From NCBI GenBank assembly GCA_014534235.1, contig JACVRW010000021.1:1-35967 (forward strand): a stretch of DNA of 35,967 nt. Direction: 5' to 3'. This DNA comes from Thermoleophilaceae bacterium (GTDB lineage: Bacteria; Actinomycetota; Thermoleophilia; Solirubrobacterales; Thermoleophilaceae). Below are positions 33,752-35,967 of the stretch, in pieces. Both the position numbers and the translations under genes were made by a program. Each line of letters begins with the position of its first letter. Positions within the stretch are counted from its first letter, which is position 1. A model generated the notes under the pieces. It made no database searches and was not told where the DNA came from. It saw only the letters and a program-made list of their open reading frames with translations.

Positions 33752-34300
33752 ATGGACAGTCAGCCACAAAGAACTCCGGCCCTGCTTGCCGCGGGCGCGG
33801 CGTTCGTCCTGTTCCTGTCGATGTTCCTCGACTGGTACAAGCTCGACCTGCCAGGGCAGATCCGAGGGCGGGAGATCGACGTACCCACCTTCAACGCCTT
33901 CGAGGGTCTGCAGCGCTCCGATGTCGCGCTCGTCATTGCGGCCGGCGTGGCGATCCTGATCGCCGGGGTCATCTTGGCGCGGGTCCTCGCGGAGTCCCCT
34001 GCACCGGGGATCGCGCTGACCGCCGTGGGCGTATTCGCGCTGGCCGTCGTGATCTACCGGGGGAGCAGCCGCCCGGCCAGGCTGTTCTTCGGGGGAGAGG
34101 TCGATATGACGCTCCAGTTCGGCTGGTTCATCGCGCTCATCGCGGCCGCGGTGATGGCTTTGGGTGGGGTGTTGGCGTACCGGGCCGGTCCCCGCCTGGA
34201 GCTCGAGGCCGAGCTGGACGAGGAAGAGCCGGCCGGCGAGCCGGAGGGCAAGCGGGAGGTCGACCCCCGACGCGAGGCGGCGCCCGCCCGCGACGAGTAG
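33752..34300 (+). CDS. Small four-helix membrane protein of unknown function
   Basis: This 182-residue protein has four hydrophobic segments (about 10-26, 58-76, 85-102 and 122-145) and an acidic/basic hydrophilic tail (LEAELDEEEPAGEPEG onward). The first helix is followed by FLDWYKLDLPGQ, and NAFEGLQRSDVAL precedes the second. Similar short proteins with a LDW motif and four helices are common in this bacterial group, as I recall, with no known role. The ATG lies 60 bp after the GT39-like gene, in a GC-rich gap with no clear promoter, and could be in the same transcript. It ends convergent to the second flippase. Confidence 0.75.
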   Translation: MDSQPQRTPALLAAGAAFVLFLSMFLDWYKLDLPGQIRGREIDVPTFNAFEGLQRSDVALVIAAGVAILIAGVILARVLAESPAPGIALTAVGVFALAVVIYRGSSRPARLFFGGEVDMTLQFGWFIALIAAAVMALGGVLAYRAGPRLELEAELDEEEPAGEPEGKREVDPRREAAPARDE

Positions 34301-34321
34301 CCGCCGAGCGCCTCGCCGCCC

Positions 34322-35635
34322 TCAGGCCGGGACGTACGCCTCCCCGGCGGGGAGGCGCTGGCGCAGCGCCAGCGTGAGCGTCGTCCCCGCGCACACGATC
34401 TGAACGGCGAGGAGGGCGAGCGCGATCGCCGTGAGGTCCGCTCCGATGCCGATCAGCACCGCCACCTCTACGAAGACGGCCGCGGCGAGCACCCAGATGA
34501 ACACCGCGCGCCCCATCGCCAGCAGGTACTGCACCGAGAGGTAGGCGCACGCGAGCAGGGTCATGGCGAGGCCGAGCCACGGGAGCGCGTCGGACGCCTT
34601 GGTCAGGTCCTCGCCAAACACCGCCCCTAGCAGCGGCTTGCCGGCGACGACATAGATCAGGAACATCGGAACGGCAGCGCCGGCGATCAGGCCGAGGGTT
34701 CGCAGCAGGACGGATCGAGAGTCCACGCCCGTCCGCCCGCGTCTGGCCGCCTCCGGCAGCAGGTACATGCCCAGCCCGACCGCCACCCAGATGATCGCCT
34801 TCGCGGCGACCGCCGCGACGGCGTACGAACCCGCGGCGTCGTCCGAGGCCTCGTGCTTGACGATGATGATGTGGAGCTCCTGGAGCGCCAAGAGCAGCGT
34901 GAGGCCGACGACCGGGACCCACGCCCCGACGAGCAGGTCGCGGAGGCGGACGTCCTTCGCGCGATCGTGCACGGGCCCAAGCTCGCGGCCGAGCGGCCGC
35001 AGCAGGATCAGCGCCACGGCCACCAGCGACAGCGCGGTCCCCAGGAACGCGCCGGTCACGTCGAGGCCCACCGCTACGAGCAGCAACGCGAACAGGATTC
35101 GGGAGGTGGCCTCGCCGACGAGGCTGTACGCCACCGCGCGGTAGCGCTGGAAGCCCTGCAGCACCCCGCGCTCGACGCAGACGATCATCCACAAGACCGC
35201 CGTGACCGGGACGCCGGCCGCGGCCCACAGTTCATCCACGTTGATCAGCGCCCCGAGAAGCGAGCGCACCGGAATGGCCACGACGGCGACGACGATCGTG
35301 GCGATCGCCAGCCGCCTCAGCCATCGGTGCACCCCGGCGCCGGGGTTCGGGCGGCGAGCGGCGAGGTCGTGACTGACCTCTCGCGCAGCCGCGATTTGCA
35401 ACGCCGACCCCGGAACCATCAGGATGATGAACGCCGACAGCAGCACGGCGAGCGACCCGTACCCCGACGCCCCGAGTATCCGCGCGAAGATGATCGTGAA
35501 GACCAGCGCAAGCGCGTTCACGGCGATGACCGCCACGCCGAGGCCGGCCGCGCGCCCGGTGTCCGAGCGCGTCAGATCCGCGAGGAGTCCCCGGAGATCG
35601 ATCGACCCTCGTCGCGAGAGGACCGTAACCCGCAC
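34322..35635 (-). CDS. Oligosaccharide flippase (MATE/MOP superfamily, Wzx-like), copy 2
   Basis: This 437-residue protein, about 12-14 helices, has a short cytosolic N-terminus and then AVNALALVFTIIFARILGASGYGSLAVLL, the RILGASGYG signature of Wzx/PST flippases. Further landmarks are VERGVLQGFQRYRAVA, LALQELHIIIVKHEASDDAAGSY (the central loop) and VAGKPLLGAVFGEDLTKA. It differs clearly from the flippase at 30644-32059, so the two probably export different lipid-linked products. The GTG at 35635 has no strong ribosome-binding site. It forms a 38-bp divergent gap with the DNA glycosylase gene, containing a weak inverted repeat CGCGA/TCGCG at 35652-35667. It is a monocistronic gene within the window. 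Confidence 0.88.
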   Translation of the reverse strand: MRVTVLSRRGSIDLRGLLADLTRSDTGRAAGLGVAVIAVNALALVFTIIFARILGASGYGSLAVLLSAFIILMVPGSALQIAAAREVSHDLAARRPNPGAGVHRWLRRLAIATIVVAVVAIPVRSLLGALINVDELWAAAGVPVTAVLWMIVCVERGVLQGFQRYRAVAYSLVGEATSRILFALLLVAVGLDVTGAFLGTALSLVAVALILLRPLGRELGPVHDRAKDVRLRDLLVGAWVPVVGLTLLLALQELHIIIVKHEASDDAAGSYAVAAVAAKAIIWVAVGLGMYLLPEAARRGRTGVDSRSVLLRTLGLIAGAAVPMFLIYVVAGKPLLGAVFGEDLTKASDALPWLGLAMTLLACAYLSVQYLLAMGRAVFIWVLAAAVFVEVAVLIGIGADLTAIALALLAVQIVCAGTTLTLALRQRLPAGEAYVPA

Positions 35636-35673
35636 GGCGGCAGCGTACCCCCGCGATACCGGTCGCGTCGCGG

Positions 35674-35967
35674 ATGGCTGAGCGAAGTCCGCCGCTGATC
35701 CGCGACGCCGCCGACGGCCGCCGCCGCTGCTGGTGGGGCGCCTCCAGCGCAGAGTACGTCCGCTATCACGACGAGGAGTGGGGACGGCCCGTCACCGACG
35801 CCCGGGGCCTGTACGAGCGCCTCACGCTCGAGGCGTTCCAGTCGGGGCTCTCCTGGCTCACGATCCTGCGCAAGCGGGACGCCTTCCGCGCGGCCTTTGC
35901 CGGCTTCGACATCGAGGCCGTCGCGCGGTTCGGCGCGCGCGATGTCAGGCGGCTGATGTCGGACGCC
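35674..35967 (+). CDS. tag: DNA-3-methyladenine glycosylase I (partial, 3' end off window)
   Basis: The first 98 codons are present and the frame remains open to the window end. The sequence matches the Tag family, which excises 3-methyladenine from alkylated DNA in base-excision repair. RCWWG places Cys19 and YHDEEWGRP places His32, with the same 13-residue spacing as the zinc ligands Cys4/His17 of E. coli Tag. Glu53 and Trp61 in LEAFQSGLSWLTILRKR correspond to the base-recognition residues Glu38 and Trp46. FDIEAVARF follows. It is unrelated to glycan synthesis and probably marks the end of the surface-glycan island. The ATG lies 38 bp from the divergent flippase start; no clear Shine-Dalgarno sequence is present. 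Confidence 0.92.
   Translation, partial: MAERSPPLIRDAADGRRRCWWGASSAEYVRYHDEEWGRPVTDARGLYERLTLEAFQSGLSWLTILRKRDAFRAAFAGFDIEAVARFGARDVRRLMSDA

Noticed and set aside
35652-35667. CGCGA/TCGCG inverted repeat in the flippase/tag divergent gap as an operator.
   Set aside because: Arms of only five GC-rich bases are expected often by chance at this base composition.
1-35967. CRISPR array, tRNA, rRNA, insertion sequence or phage element.
   Set aside because: No gap is long enough for an array, no spaced identical repeats were seen, no transposase or integrase motifs occur in any frame, and no tRNA-like cloverleaf was noticed in the gaps. A tRNAscan/Infernal run would settle small RNAs.

Overview
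The window is a roughly 36 kb block of very GC-rich DNA with a strongly GC-biased third codon position, frequent GTG and TTG starts, and overlapping ATGA/GTGA/TTGA gene junctions. It reads as a high-GC actinobacterium. The protein styles (long YfhO-like proteins, an AftD-like arabinofuranosyltransferase, several GT-C proteins) fit the Thermoleophilia (Solirubrobacterales/Gaiellales) best, but that placement is an inference from recall and not from a search. I found 24 protein genes, the first and last cut by the window edges. I saw no RNA gene, transposon or CRISPR array. No gap exceeds about 165 bp.

Layout. (1) 1-1208, minus: a GT2 glycosyltransferase (partial) and a SAM methyltransferase. 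(2) 1372-6425, plus: two tandem YfhO-type membrane proteins joined by a GTGA overlap. (3) 6457-21114, minus: an apparent 11-gene operon. In transcription order it holds an ArnT/PMT-like GT-C protein, glucose-1-phosphate cytidylyltransferase, a second GT-C paralogue, a third YfhO, a GT2, a shortened GT-C-like protein, a large GT-C-like protein, a second GT2, a zinc-ribbon methyltransferase, another methyltransferase and a spermidine-synthase-like membrane protein. (4) 21151-25515, plus: a 1454-residue AftD-type arabinofuranosyltransferase with two discoidin/CBM-like modules. (5) 25512-27584, minus: a GT4-GT2 fusion; 27624-28598, plus: a rhamnosyltransferase-like GT2. (6) 28600-32059, minus: flippase, methyltransferase and GT4 in one coupled operon. 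(7) 32156-34300, plus: a GT39-like membrane protein and a small four-helix membrane protein. (8) 34322-35635, minus: a second flippase. (9) 35674 to the end, plus: DNA-3-methyladenine glycosylase I, probably the housekeeping edge of the island.

Read together, this is a cell-surface glycan assembly and decoration locus. GT2 enzymes of the polyprenyl-phosphate-sugar synthase type could load lipid carriers, and YfhO/ArnT/AftD-type GT-C enzymes could use those donors outside the membrane. Cytosolic GT2/GT4 enzymes would build lipid-linked oligosaccharides, two MATE/Wzx-like flippases would export them, and several methyltransferases would cap or decorate sugars. The most noteworthy points are the density of GT-C proteins (about nine in 36 kb), the repeated YfhO/GT2 pairing, an AftD homologue in a probable non-mycolata genome, a near-perfect 13-bp-arm hairpin exactly between two divergent glycosyltransferase genes, and a GT39-like gene with no standard start codon ahead of its first catalytic loop.
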